From Pontixanthobacter luteolus (lineage in GTDB: Bacteria; Pseudomonadota; Alphaproteobacteria; Sphingomonadales; Sphingomonadaceae), in NCBI RefSeq assembly GCF_009828095.1, contig NZ_WTYP01000002.1:191001-255000 (forward strand): 64,000 bases of DNA, read 5' to 3'. The notes below the pieces were generated by a model, which was not told where the DNA came from, did no database searches, and saw nothing but the letters and a program-made list of their open reading frames with translations. The position numbers were made by a program, and so were the translations under genes. Numbering within the stretch: position 1 is the stretch's first letter; every line of letters begins with the position of its first letter. Shown here piece by piece: positions 7,645-14,274 of the stretch.

Positions 7645-7926
7645 CTAGCCGCGGCTCTTCTTCGAACCGAAGAACGACCCGCCGCCCAGCACCGTTATGC
7701 CAAGGAAGAAGCCGAAATCATACCACCCCCCGCGATTGGGCACGGCATAAACCGCAATGTCCGGGTTGAAGAGCGACCCGATGAACGACCACGGGAAGAT
7801 AAACCCGTGCCACAGCCCCCACCAGAAGCCGGGCGATCCGGCTTCTTTCGCCACGCCCGCATCGATCTGCGACGCGCAGGCCGAGAGAAAAAGAGTGATG
7901 GCAAGAACTGGCAAAATACGGCGCAT
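7645..7926 (-). CDS. Small conserved lipoprotein
   Basis: 93 residues from an ATG preceded by GGGAG; the upstream in-frame extension is not supported. A short signal peptide ends in the lipobox LSAC with Cys17. The mature part contains SPGFWWGLWHGFIFPWSFIGSLF and YAVPNRGGWYDFGFFLG, conserved in many small bacterial envelope proteins, and ends in a basic GSKKSRG tail. Two hydrophobic stretches suggest membrane contact in addition to the lipid anchor. No activity is known. It heads the unit leading into the GntP-family permease. Confidence 0.75.
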   Translation of the reverse strand: MRRILPVLAITLFLSACASQIDAGVAKEAGSPGFWWGLWHGFIFPWSFIGSLFNPDIAVYAVPNRGGWYDFGFFLGITVLGGGSFFGSKKSRG

Positions 7927-8013
7927 TATAAACTCCCAGGGAAGCTCCCGCCGGGATTGTAACGCGCGCAAGCCCGGCGGAGCAACAAGCAAGTCAGGCG
8001 CGCTGCAGAGCCT

Positions 8014-8041
8014 TTGACATACAGCATATGCACTGTATTAC
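8014..8041 (+). promoter_or_regulatory. Sigma-70-like promoter with embedded inverted repeat
   Basis: TTGACA (8014-8019), a 16-base spacer and TATTAC (8036-8041) lie 27 bases before the NTF2-like gene. The inverted repeat ATACAG/CTGTAT (8019-8024 and 8033-8038) spans the spacer and -10 region and contains the palindrome GCATATGC, so a repressor could bind here. Confidence 0.55.
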
Positions 8042-8067
8042 TACAGCAAATCACACAGGGAGTTCCC

Positions 8068-8622
8068 ATGCTATCAATTCTCGCTGCGGCCACGTTGCAG
8101 GCGTCTTCGCCCTCTGCCTCGGCAAGCGCTCACGCGTTTCCGGAAGAAACCGAAATGCACGAGCGGATCCGCAAGGCCGATGCCCAGCTGTTCTGGGCGT
8201 TTTTCGAAGGGTGCGATCCGGCCTTGCAGGCGGAGGTGATCCATCCCGATTTCCGGATGGTGCACGATCTTGAAGGTTTGGCGATTCCAAACAGGGATTT
8301 CATGCTGGAACAGGCCAGCGAACGCTGCGAGGCGCGCAAGCCGGGTGGTTCGAGTGAGGGGTACAGCAACCGGCGACTTCTGGTTCCCGGCAGCCGAATT
8401 ATCAGACGGATGGGCCAATGGGGCGCGCTGGAACAGGGCCAGCACACATTCCACGAATGGCGCGCTGACAAGGATGGTGACAGCGGCGAATGGGAAATGA
8501 CCGGCGGCGCGCGCTATATGCACGTGTGGCAATGGATGCCCGAAGAAAGGCGCTTCAGGCTGCTAGAATCGCTCAGCTACGATCACGGTGCTACGCAGCC
8601 TTATCCGCCGGACTTGGACTGA
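8068..8622 (+). CDS. Secreted NTF2-like / DUF4440-type protein
   Basis: 184 residues from an ATG with CAGGGAG upstream; an upstream in-frame start would fall on the -35 promoter element and is rejected. A signal-peptide-like hydrophobic start (MLSILAAATLQASSPSASASAHA) is followed by an EETEMHERIRKADAQLFWAFFEGCDP helix and alternating strands ending RFRLLESLSYDHGA. The pattern fits the small cone-shaped NTF2/SnoaL fold (DUF4440 or similar). These often bind small molecules, but no catalytic residues can be assigned. It is transcribed alone from the promoter at 8014 and converges with nrdA. Confidence 0.7.
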   Translation: MLSILAAATLQASSPSASASAHAFPEETEMHERIRKADAQLFWAFFEGCDPALQAEVIHPDFRMVHDLEGLAIPNRDFMLEQASERCEARKPGGSSEGYSNRRLLVPGSRIIRRMGQWGALEQGQHTFHEWRADKDGDSGEWEMTGGARYMHVWQWMPEERRFRLLESLSYDHGATQPYPPDLD

Positions 8623-8639
8623 CGCAATCCATGAGCCGC

Positions 8640-8678
8640 AAAAGAAACGGCACCGGCGGGATAATCCTGCCGGTGCCG
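8640..8678 (-). terminator. Intrinsic terminator of nrdA
   Basis: Read on the minus strand, a 10-bp perfect stem (CGGCACCGGC with GCCGGTGCCG, 8648-8657 and 8669-8678) is followed by a T-rich tract (complement of AAAAGAAA at 8640-8647), 31 bases after the nrdA stop. Confidence 0.8.
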
Positions 8679-8709
8679 ATTTACTTAGAGTTATCGCCGT
8701 AAAGCTGGC

Positions 8710-10770
8710 TTACTGACAGCTCAGACATTCCTCATAATCGGTTTGCTCGGCACCAGCCATCAACTCGATCTTTGCGGCGTCGACGGTGTTGTCCGCTTCC
8801 ACCCCGCCGGCAAAGCCAGCGCGCTGGACTGACTTCGACCGCAAGTAATAGAGCGACTTGATGCCCTGTTCCCACGCGCGGAAGTGCAGCATCATCAGAT
8901 CCCATTTATCCACGTCTGCCGGGATGAACAGGTTCAGGCTCTGCGCCTGATCGATGAACGGCGCACGGTCAGCCGCATATTCGAGCAGATAACGCTGATC
9001 GACTTCGAAGCTGGTCTTGAACACGGCCTTTTCTTCGTCGCTCAGGAAATCGAGGTGCTGGACGCTGCCGCCCATTTCCAAGATCGAATTCCACACATTG
9101 GTCGAATCCTTGCTCTTTTCGCGCAGCAGCTTTTCCAGATACGGGTTCTTCACGATGAAGCTGCCCGACAGGGTTTTGTGCGTGTAGATGTTGGCCGGGA
9201 TCGGTTCGATGCACGCGCTGGTGCCGCCGCAGATGATGCTGATCGACGCGGTCGGTGCGATCGCCATCTTGCAGCTGAACCGCTCCATCGCGCCCATTTC
9301 TTCTGCGTCGGGGCACGGGCCGCGTTCATGCGCGAGGACCATGCTGGCTTCTTCTGCCTTGCCCGAAATGTGTTTGAACATCTTCAGGTTCCAGACCTTC
9401 GCCATCGAGCTTTCGAGGCCGATATTCTTTGCCTGGAGGAAAGAGTGGAAGCCCATGACGCCCAGGCCGACGCTGCGTTCACGCATCGCCGAATACTTGG
9501 CGCGAGCCATTTCGTCGGGTGCGCGGTCGATATAATCCTGCAGGACGTTGTCGAGCATGCGCATGACGTCTTCGATGAACGATTTTTCTCCGTTCCACTC
9601 ATCCCATTTTTCAAGGTTGAGCGATGACAGGCAGCAAACCGCTGTACGATCATTGCCGAGGTGATCGATACCGGTTGGCAAAGTGATTTCGCTGCACAGG
9701 TTCGATGTAGAGACCTTCAGGCCCAGTTCGCGGTGATGCTTTGGCATCATGCGGTTCACGGTGTCGCTGAACACAATGTACGGCTCACCCGTGGCGAGGC
9801 GGGTTTCGACCAGTTTCTGGAACAGCGAGCGCGCATCGACATCGCCGCGAACTTCGCCGGTTTTGGGCGATTTCAGTTCGAAACGGTCGCCATTGCGGAC
9901 CGCTTCCATGAATTCGTCGGTCAGCAGCACGCCGTGGTGCAGGTTGAGCGCCTTGCGGTTGAAGTCACCCGACGGTTTGCGGATTTCGAGGAATTCCTCG
10001 ATTTCAGGGTGCGACACATCGAGATAGCACGCGGCCGATCCACGGCGCAGGCTGCCCTGCGAAATCGCGAGGGTGAGCGAATCCATCACCCGGACAAACG
10101 GGATGATGCCGCTGGTCTTGCCGTTCAGGCCAACCGGTTCGCCGATGCCGCGAACATTGCCCCAATAGGTGCCGATGCCGCCGCCTTTCGAAGCCAGCCA
10201 GACATTTTCGTTCCAGGTGCCGACAATCCCGTCGAGGCTGTCCGACACGGAATTGAGGTAACAGGAAATCGGCAGACCGCGCGATGTGCCGCCATTCGAC
10301 AGCACCGGCGTTGCAGGCATGAACCAGAGGTTTGAGATATAGTCATAGAGACGCTGGGCGTGCTCCTGATCGTCGGCATAGGCATCGGCCACACGCGCAA
10401 ACAGATCCTGGAATTTTTCACCGGGCAGCAGGTAACGGTCGATCAGCGTTTCCTTGCCGAACTCGGTCAGCTTTTCATCGCGCGATTCGTCGGTCACGAT
10501 GGTGAAGCGGCGATCATTGACTTTCTTGCTGTCGTCCACTGGCTTCGCAGCGGCCTTCATCGCTTCGCCCAAGGCGCCGGCCATGGCTTCGCTGGCCTTT
10601 TCCGCGACCAGTTCGTCGCTGCCTCTGTCACTCGCTTCCATTGTCACTGCTTTCGCTTCGGGGCCTTTATCAGCCGTCTTCTTGGTGGGTGCGGCTGCCG
10701 GCTGGCTGCCCGTGTTTTCGCTATCCTGCTCAAGCCCCATGGCCGCGTCATCCCCAGTTCTGAATTCCAT
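8710..10770 (-). CDS. nrdA: Ribonucleoside-diphosphate reductase class Ia, alpha subunit
   Basis: 686 residues; the catalytic subunit that reduces ribonucleoside diphosphates together with NrdB. The active-site cysteines are present: Cys170 (PISCYLNS) and Cys379 as the redox pair, Cys359 as the thiyl radical (SNLCSEI, with Asn357 and Glu361), and the C-terminal shuttle pair in ECLSCQ. It is shorter than E. coli NrdA (761). The N-terminal ATP-cone is missing and replaced by about 85 Ala/Glu/Lys-rich residues, so the dATP activity switch may be absent. Translation could begin at a later Met within this leader. An EcfG-type promoter lies just upstream, and NrdR-like boxes lie further up. Confidence 0.95.
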   Translation of the reverse strand: MEFRTGDDAAMGLEQDSENTGSQPAAAPTKKTADKGPEAKAVTMEASDRGSDELVAEKASEAMAGALGEAMKAAAKPVDDSKKVNDRRFTIVTDESRDEKLTEFGKETLIDRYLLPGEKFQDLFARVADAYADDQEHAQRLYDYISNLWFMPATPVLSNGGTSRGLPISCYLNSVSDSLDGIVGTWNENVWLASKGGGIGTYWGNVRGIGEPVGLNGKTSGIIPFVRVMDSLTLAISQGSLRRGSAACYLDVSHPEIEEFLEIRKPSGDFNRKALNLHHGVLLTDEFMEAVRNGDRFELKSPKTGEVRGDVDARSLFQKLVETRLATGEPYIVFSDTVNRMMPKHHRELGLKVSTSNLCSEITLPTGIDHLGNDRTAVCCLSSLNLEKWDEWNGEKSFIEDVMRMLDNVLQDYIDRAPDEMARAKYSAMRERSVGLGVMGFHSFLQAKNIGLESSMAKVWNLKMFKHISGKAEEASMVLAHERGPCPDAEEMGAMERFSCKMAIAPTASISIICGGTSACIEPIPANIYTHKTLSGSFIVKNPYLEKLLREKSKDSTNVWNSILEMGGSVQHLDFLSDEEKAVFKTSFEVDQRYLLEYAADRAPFIDQAQSLNLFIPADVDKWDLMMLHFRAWEQGIKSLYYLRSKSVQRAGFAGGVEADNTVDAAKIELMAGAEQTDYEECLSCQ

Positions 10771-10799
10771 ATTTTTCCCGCCCCGTCCTCAGTTCGAAC

Positions 10800-10824
10800 A
10801 ACGGTAGTGCGATACCGATGTTCC
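10800..10824 (-). promoter_or_regulatory. EcfG-type general-stress promoter of nrdA
   Basis: On the minus strand, a perfect GGAAC (10824-10820), 16-base spacer and CGTT (10803-10800), 30 bases from the nrdA ATG. Transcription would start near 10793, leaving a short leader with GGGCGGGAAAAAT before the ATG. The match and distance equal those of the DUF2171 promoter. Confidence 0.7.
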
Positions 10825-10834
10825 TAATCCGTTC
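10820..10834. promoter_or_regulatory. LexA-like direct repeat GTTC-N7-GTTC
   Basis: GTTC at 10820-10823 and 10831-10834, separated by exactly 7 bases, is the alphaproteobacterial SOS-box pattern. The first GTTC is also the complement of the EcfG -35 element, so LexA binding would block the stress promoter. The pattern has only 8 fixed bases and may be chance. Confidence 0.4.
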
Positions 10835-11048
10835 GATTCGGCGGGAAGCATCCCACCTAGCATTTTTTCACTGGCGAACGGCGAATTACTTATCCCCGAT
10901 CTACCCACAGCCAGCCCTTTTCTCACCTTGCCCCAGACCGAATCATACCTTGCCCACGCCCTGTGGCGTGTAGCCGTAAATCACTAGGTCTAGTAGGTGC
11001 CCCCGAGGCCCGACACCCAAATAGTGAATCAGACGCCGATTTGAAGCA

Positions 11049-11096
11049 AGAGGGTAAATTGTGATTAACCAAGCTTTCGAACACAATATGTGGGGT
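11049..11096 (-). promoter_or_regulatory. Pair of NrdR-like boxes
   Basis: ACACAATATGTGGGGT (11081-11096) matches the NrdR consensus ACACWATATATWGTGT at 13 of 16 positions. A more degenerate second box (11049-11064, right half TAAATTGTGA) starts exactly 32 bases away, which is the usual three-helical-turn spacing of NrdR box pairs. NrdR represses RNR genes, and nrdA is the downstream gene on the minus strand. Confidence 0.45.
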
Positions 11097-11286
11097 GTGT
11101 TAGTCTGCTAAAACGCAGCGACGCGCCGGAAAAGCTTGGCTGGCGCGATACGCAAGCCCAAAAATGAATCCGTGAAAAAATATTTCGCGGGAAAAGCCTG
11201 TGTCAGGGCTTTGAATCAATCGACTCGTGCAGCGCAATTTTCGGTCTTGTTCGGGCCGCTCCGCGCAACCTGTCCGCGCTGCCGCC

Positions 11287-11307
11287 GGACGCAGTTTTCA
11301 TGCGTCC
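11287..11307 (-). terminator. Hairpin downstream of the alpha/beta hydrolase gene
   Basis: A 7-bp perfect stem (GGACGCA/TGCGTCC) with a 7-base loop lies about 65 bases past the hydrolase stop. No T-tract follows on the minus strand, so its role as a terminator is uncertain. Confidence 0.35.
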
Positions 11308-11370
11308 TTGAAGGAGGGTCGCAACCAGGGCCGCAAGCGTGGCCGGAAATCGCCGAACGCCATGCGCTGA

Positions 11371-12261
11371 TCAGCTGGCAGATGCTTTGGCGTGTCCCGC
11401 GATCTCGTCTGCGATTGCTTCAACCAGTTCCATCGGCAGGTCATGCCCCCATCCCGGGAAGGTGCGGATGGCCGCGCCGGGGATGCTTGCGGCTGTATCC
11501 CGACCGCCTTCGACCGGAACCAGCGGATCATCCTCGCCGTGCAGAACGAGTGTGGGCACAGTTACATCCTTGAGCATGGGCCGCCTGTCGCCGTCTGCGA
11601 CAATGGCAGACAAATGCCGGGTCGGCCCCTCCGGATAGACGCTGCGGCGGACGCTTTCGCGCACCCGGTCACGCAATTTTTCTTCCGGCGCAGGGTATCC
11701 CGGGCTGCCGATCGTACGCGACAGTTTGACCCCGTGATTAACCAGCGCTTCCTCTTCCATGCTCGCGGGCCGGGTCACGAGAACCTTCATCGCTTCCTTC
11801 TTCGCCGCCGGTAGTTTGGGGTTGCCGGTGGTCGAGAAGATCGACGTCAGCGACAGCGCCTTGTCCGAATGCCTCGCAGCAACGTGCTGGGCGATCATCC
11901 CGCCCATGCTTGCACCCACGATATGCGCGCGCTCAATTTCCAGTGCGTCCAGCAATCCGGCACCGTCATCAGCCATGTCGGCCAGAGTGTAAGGCACCTT
12001 GGGGGTGATACCCAGCTTGCTGAGGATGGTGAGTTTGATCAGCCCCGGAGCCTTCACCCCGTCGAACTTGTGGCTCAGGCCGATGTCGCGATTGTCATAC
12101 CGTATGACGCGAAAGCCGCGGTCGACCAAGGCTTCTACCAGCTCGATCGGCCATAGGGTCAGCTGCGCGCCGAACCCCATGATAAGCAGCATTGGCGGGT
12201 GCGAAGGGTCGCCGTGATCTTCATATTCGATGGTAATCCCGTTGGCGGTCGCCTGTGCCAT
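11371..12261 (-). CDS. Alpha/beta-fold hydrolase
   Basis: 296 residues from the ATG at 12261 (CAAGG upstream); further upstream starts give an implausible leader. The order of elements fits the alpha/beta hydrolase fold: the oxyanion strand MLLIMGFGAQ, YDNRDIGLS, the nucleophile elbow GASMGG (Ser), the acid in LHGEDDPLVP (Asp), and the catalytic His in GWGHDLP. There is no signal peptide, so it is cytoplasmic. The family covers esterases, lipases and C-C hydrolases, and the substrate cannot be told from sequence. It lies behind the TonB-like gene but is separated from it by a terminator. Confidence 0.88.
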   Translation of the reverse strand: MAQATANGITIEYEDHGDPSHPPMLLIMGFGAQLTLWPIELVEALVDRGFRVIRYDNRDIGLSHKFDGVKAPGLIKLTILSKLGITPKVPYTLADMADDGAGLLDALEIERAHIVGASMGGMIAQHVAARHSDKALSLTSIFSTTGNPKLPAAKKEAMKVLVTRPASMEEEALVNHGVKLSRTIGSPGYPAPEEKLRDRVRESVRRSVYPEGPTRHLSAIVADGDRRPMLKDVTVPTLVLHGEDDPLVPVEGGRDTAASIPGAAIRTFPGWGHDLPMELVEAIADEIAGHAKASAS

Positions 12262-12370
12262 AACTTGCCTTGCCCCTGATTGCTGCGTTTCCCACGCTTG
12301 CGGTGTCATTGCGGTACATGACCCACTTGCCCGCCATCGGCAAGATTGGACGAGCGCGGCGGCCAATTGG

Positions 12371-12398
12371 AAAACGCCGCCCGAAGACCGGAGCGGCG
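12371..12398 (-). terminator. Intrinsic terminator of the TonB C-terminal-domain gene
   Basis: On the minus strand, CGCCGC/GCGGCG plus CCG/CGG with a one-base bulge and GTCTT loop, followed by TTTT, 49 bases after the stop at 12448. Confidence 0.6.
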
Positions 12399-12447
12399 CA
12401 TTCCATCGCTATGATGCGCGGGCATCAACGGCAATCTATTGGCCCGG

Positions 12448-12939
12448 TCAGCTGCCGAGCGAGATCACGGCCCGTTCCGCCGGGCTGCTCGCCAGACGTA
12501 CCTTTTCCGATTGCCTCAGCTGCGCGAAATATTTGGCCTTTTCTTCAGGACCAGTGGCGAAAATGATGTTTGCCTGGAATTTGGCCTTGGCCGCGCCTGC
12601 GACAGGCACTTCATCCAGACCGCTCATCCGCCGCACCGCCCACGCTGCTGTGCGGTCGATCAATGGGACGCCTGAACTGCGATAGATTTCCACATTCGCA
12701 GGGCGGCCATTTTCCCCCTGATCGAAGCGGATCTGAACAATTCCGCGCGGCGCACCCAGTTTTTGCAGCCTTGTCGTGACCTCCAATTGCCGGTCGAGTC
12801 GGTGATTGGTTTTGGCGACCCATTGCTGCAGCGCGGTGCGAGATGAGACGATGATATCTTGGTCCTCTGCCGCGATGACAGGGGTGGTTGCGGTTACCGC
12901 CAGACCGGCGGCCAATACGGCTTTCGTGAATATTTGCAT
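12448..12939 (-). CDS. TonB C-terminal-domain periplasmic protein
   Basis: 163 residues from the ATG at 12939 (SD AAGGA); a Sec signal peptide ends at VIAAED, near residue 22. Residues about 60-115 resemble the TonB C-terminal domain: IVQIRFDQGENGRPANVEIYRSSGVPLIDRT... then AWAVRRM. The N-terminal membrane anchor and Pro-rich linker of true TonB are absent, so it is a free periplasmic TonB-like domain and probably not an energy transducer. Its SD is buried in a perfect inverted repeat (12942-12967). It is followed by its own terminator. Confidence 0.72.
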   Translation of the reverse strand: MQIFTKAVLAAGLAVTATTPVIAAEDQDIIVSSRTALQQWVAKTNHRLDRQLEVTTRLQKLGAPRGIVQIRFDQGENGRPANVEIYRSSGVPLIDRTAAWAVRRMSGLDEVPVAGAAKAKFQANIIFATGPEEKAKYFAQLRQSEKVRLASSPAERAVISLGS

Positions 12940-13292
12940 TGGATCATCCTTCTTGATGTGGATGATCGGCCAGGACAGACCAGCAAGCGGAGCACAGTCC
13001 CGAATTTTACTCGTGCCGCTGCATCGTTGGTCGATCGTGTCGGCAATGATCCGGCTGATCACTACCTCCACGATCAAAAATGCGCCTTTGGCAGAATATT
13101 TCAACTAGGCAGCGGCAAACGTCATATACTTCTAGATGAATGCCATTCATGGGCCGATGAATTGTGCAGCGAGACAGGCTCCGCGCAAATCCACCCCCCC
13201 TCGCGGCGGCGACTCAGCATATTTTTTGTGCCGCCAAATGAACCGTCCGGCGTGTTACATGCACCTATCAGGCAGAAACCGGGGTGTGATTG
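12940..13292. other. Intergenic region between divergent TonB-like and ECF sigma genes
   Basis: 353 bases with no supported gene. It holds the SD-pairing inverted repeat of the minus-strand gene and a small palindrome ATGAAT-GCC-ATTCAT at 13136-13150. Both divergent promoters must lie here, but I could not identify clear -35/-10 pairs. Confidence 0.6.
12942..12967 (-). promoter_or_regulatory. Inverted repeat that could hide the ribosome binding site
   Basis: On the minus strand GATCATCC (12967-12960), a 10-base loop and GGATGATC (12949-12942) form an 8-bp perfect stem ending 2 bases before the ATG. The AAGGA Shine-Dalgarno is partly in the stem, so folding would block initiation. An operator palindrome is the alternative reading. 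Confidence 0.5.
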
Positions 13293-13856
13293 ATGGGTTC
13301 AGCAACTGCCAGACTGAATAGAGAGCGGGCGCTGGACGAGTATCTGGTCGCATCGGCGAAACTAGGCGAACGCGCCGCGATGGAGCAGCTGGCCCGCCGA
13401 TGGCATCCAAAACTGGTCGCTCACGCCTGGCGCCTGACTGGTGAGCGCGAAATGGCCCGCGAGGCGGCGCAGAACGCATGGCGAGAGATCCTGCGGGGAA
13501 TACGCGGTCTTCAAGACGACCGGGCCTTCGCCGCATGGGCATACCGTATCGTCTCTCGATCCTGCGCCCGCGAAATTGGTAGCGCAGTGCGCGAAAGGGA
13601 CCTGAAAGCTGCCGTAGCCGCCGAGCCGCACGACCTGTGTGCGGCCCCGGACGAGCCAGCCCAAACCGAGCCGCTGAGGCAGGCCATCAGGCAGTTACCC
13701 GCGGGGGAACGTGCCGCAATTGCGCTCTATCATTTCGAAGACATGCGCGTTGCCGAGGTTGCCGTTGCCCTCGCCATTCCGGCCGGGACGGTAAAAACGC
13801 GATTGATGAATGCGCGCCGCAAATTGCGTGCGATACTGGAAGGAGACACGCCGTGA
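13293..13856 (+). CDS. ECF-family RNA polymerase sigma factor
   Basis: 187 residues from the ATG at 13293. Region 2 (about residues 20-90) includes ARRWHPKLVAHAWRLTGEREMAREAAQNAWREI and a DDRAFAAWAYRIVSRSC core segment. Region 4 (about 125-180) includes LPAGERAAIALYHFEDMRVAEVAVALAIPAGTVKTRLMNARRKLR, a helix-turn-helix that reads the -35 element. It overlaps by 4 bases with a DUF6768 membrane protein gene, a common pairing in this order. It lacks the nepR/phyR neighbours expected for EcfG itself, so it is a different ECF group. Its target promoters are unknown. Confidence 0.9.
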   Translation: MGSATARLNRERALDEYLVASAKLGERAAMEQLARRWHPKLVAHAWRLTGEREMAREAAQNAWREILRGIRGLQDDRAFAAWAYRIVSRSCAREIGSAVRERDLKAAVAAEPHDLCAAPDEPAQTEPLRQAIRQLPAGERAAIALYHFEDMRVAEVAVALAIPAGTVKTRLMNARRKLRAILEGDTP

Positions 13857-14221
13857 CCGACAAACTCGAGATGATGATCGATGAGGCCCTGAACGCCGAA
13901 GAGCGAGACCTGCTGCGCAGCGTCGGTGCAGAGCCAGGCTATCTCAAACAGGTGTGGGGCGTTTTCGGGGGAGAGATCGGCTGGGTCAGCTGGCTGCTCA
14001 TGCTGTTCCAGATTCTGATGTTTGCAGCATCAGTCTATGCCGCGATCCGGTTTTTCAACGCAGCCGATACGCTGGAGGCGCTGCGCTGGGGATTGCCGTC
14101 TGCGACGCTCCTCATCCTCGCGGCGCAAACCAAAATGCTGATGTGGCCGACGCTGCAGGCAAACCGTGTGATCCGGGAAGTGAAGCGGCTGGAACTGCAG
14201 CTGGCCCGACGCGAAAATTAA
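13853..14221 (+). CDS. DUF6768 family membrane protein, sigma-factor partner
   Basis: 122 residues. The GTG at 13853 overlaps the sigma-factor stop (GTGA) and has AAGGAG upstream, so it is translationally coupled. The start MTDKLEMMIDEALNAEERDLLRSVG is followed by two membrane helices (about residues 45-65 and 78-95) and a coiled C-terminus (REVKRLELQLARREN). This layout fits DUF6768 proteins found behind ECF sigma genes. It could act as an anti-sigma or sensor, but it shows no known anti-sigma domain. That role is inferred from position only. Confidence 0.8.
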   Translation: MTDKLEMMIDEALNAEERDLLRSVGAEPGYLKQVWGVFGGEIGWVSWLLMLFQILMFAASVYAAIRFFNAADTLEALRWGLPSATLLILAAQTKMLMWPTLQANRVIREVKRLELQLARREN

Positions 14222-14240
14222 GCCTGCTTCTCGGAGAATG

Positions 14241-14270
14241 ATCGGGGGCGGGAAATGGCCCGCCCCCGAT
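14241..14270. terminator. Bidirectional hairpin between convergent genes
   Basis: A 12-bp perfect GC-rich stem (ATCGGGGGCGGG and complement) with a 6-base loop lies 19 bases after the DUF6768 stop and 4 bases from the end of the convergent OmpA-family gene. There is no T-tract on either side. Confidence 0.65.
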
Positions 14271-14274
14271 AAAG

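Larger units (their letters stand above)
10771..11370. other. 600-base intergenic region upstream of nrdA
   Basis: No convincing gene is seen here. It holds an EcfG-type promoter and LexA-like repeat near nrdA, two NrdR-like boxes about 280-325 bases from the start codon, and a hairpin behind the hydrolase gene. A possible vegetative nrdA promoter on the minus strand (TTGCTT, 17 bases, CACTAT, around 11010-11050) would give a leader of about 230 bases. Confidence 0.7.

Noticed and set aside
6322-7962. Long plus-strand open frame antisense to the GntP-family gene
   Set aside because: The composition is Arg/Gln/His-rich with no domain and the minus strand carries a clear membrane protein; it is a by-product of high GC content.
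10890-10898. DnaA-box-like TTATCCCCG upstream of nrdA
   Set aside because: Two mismatches to the 9-base consensus and no second box nearby.
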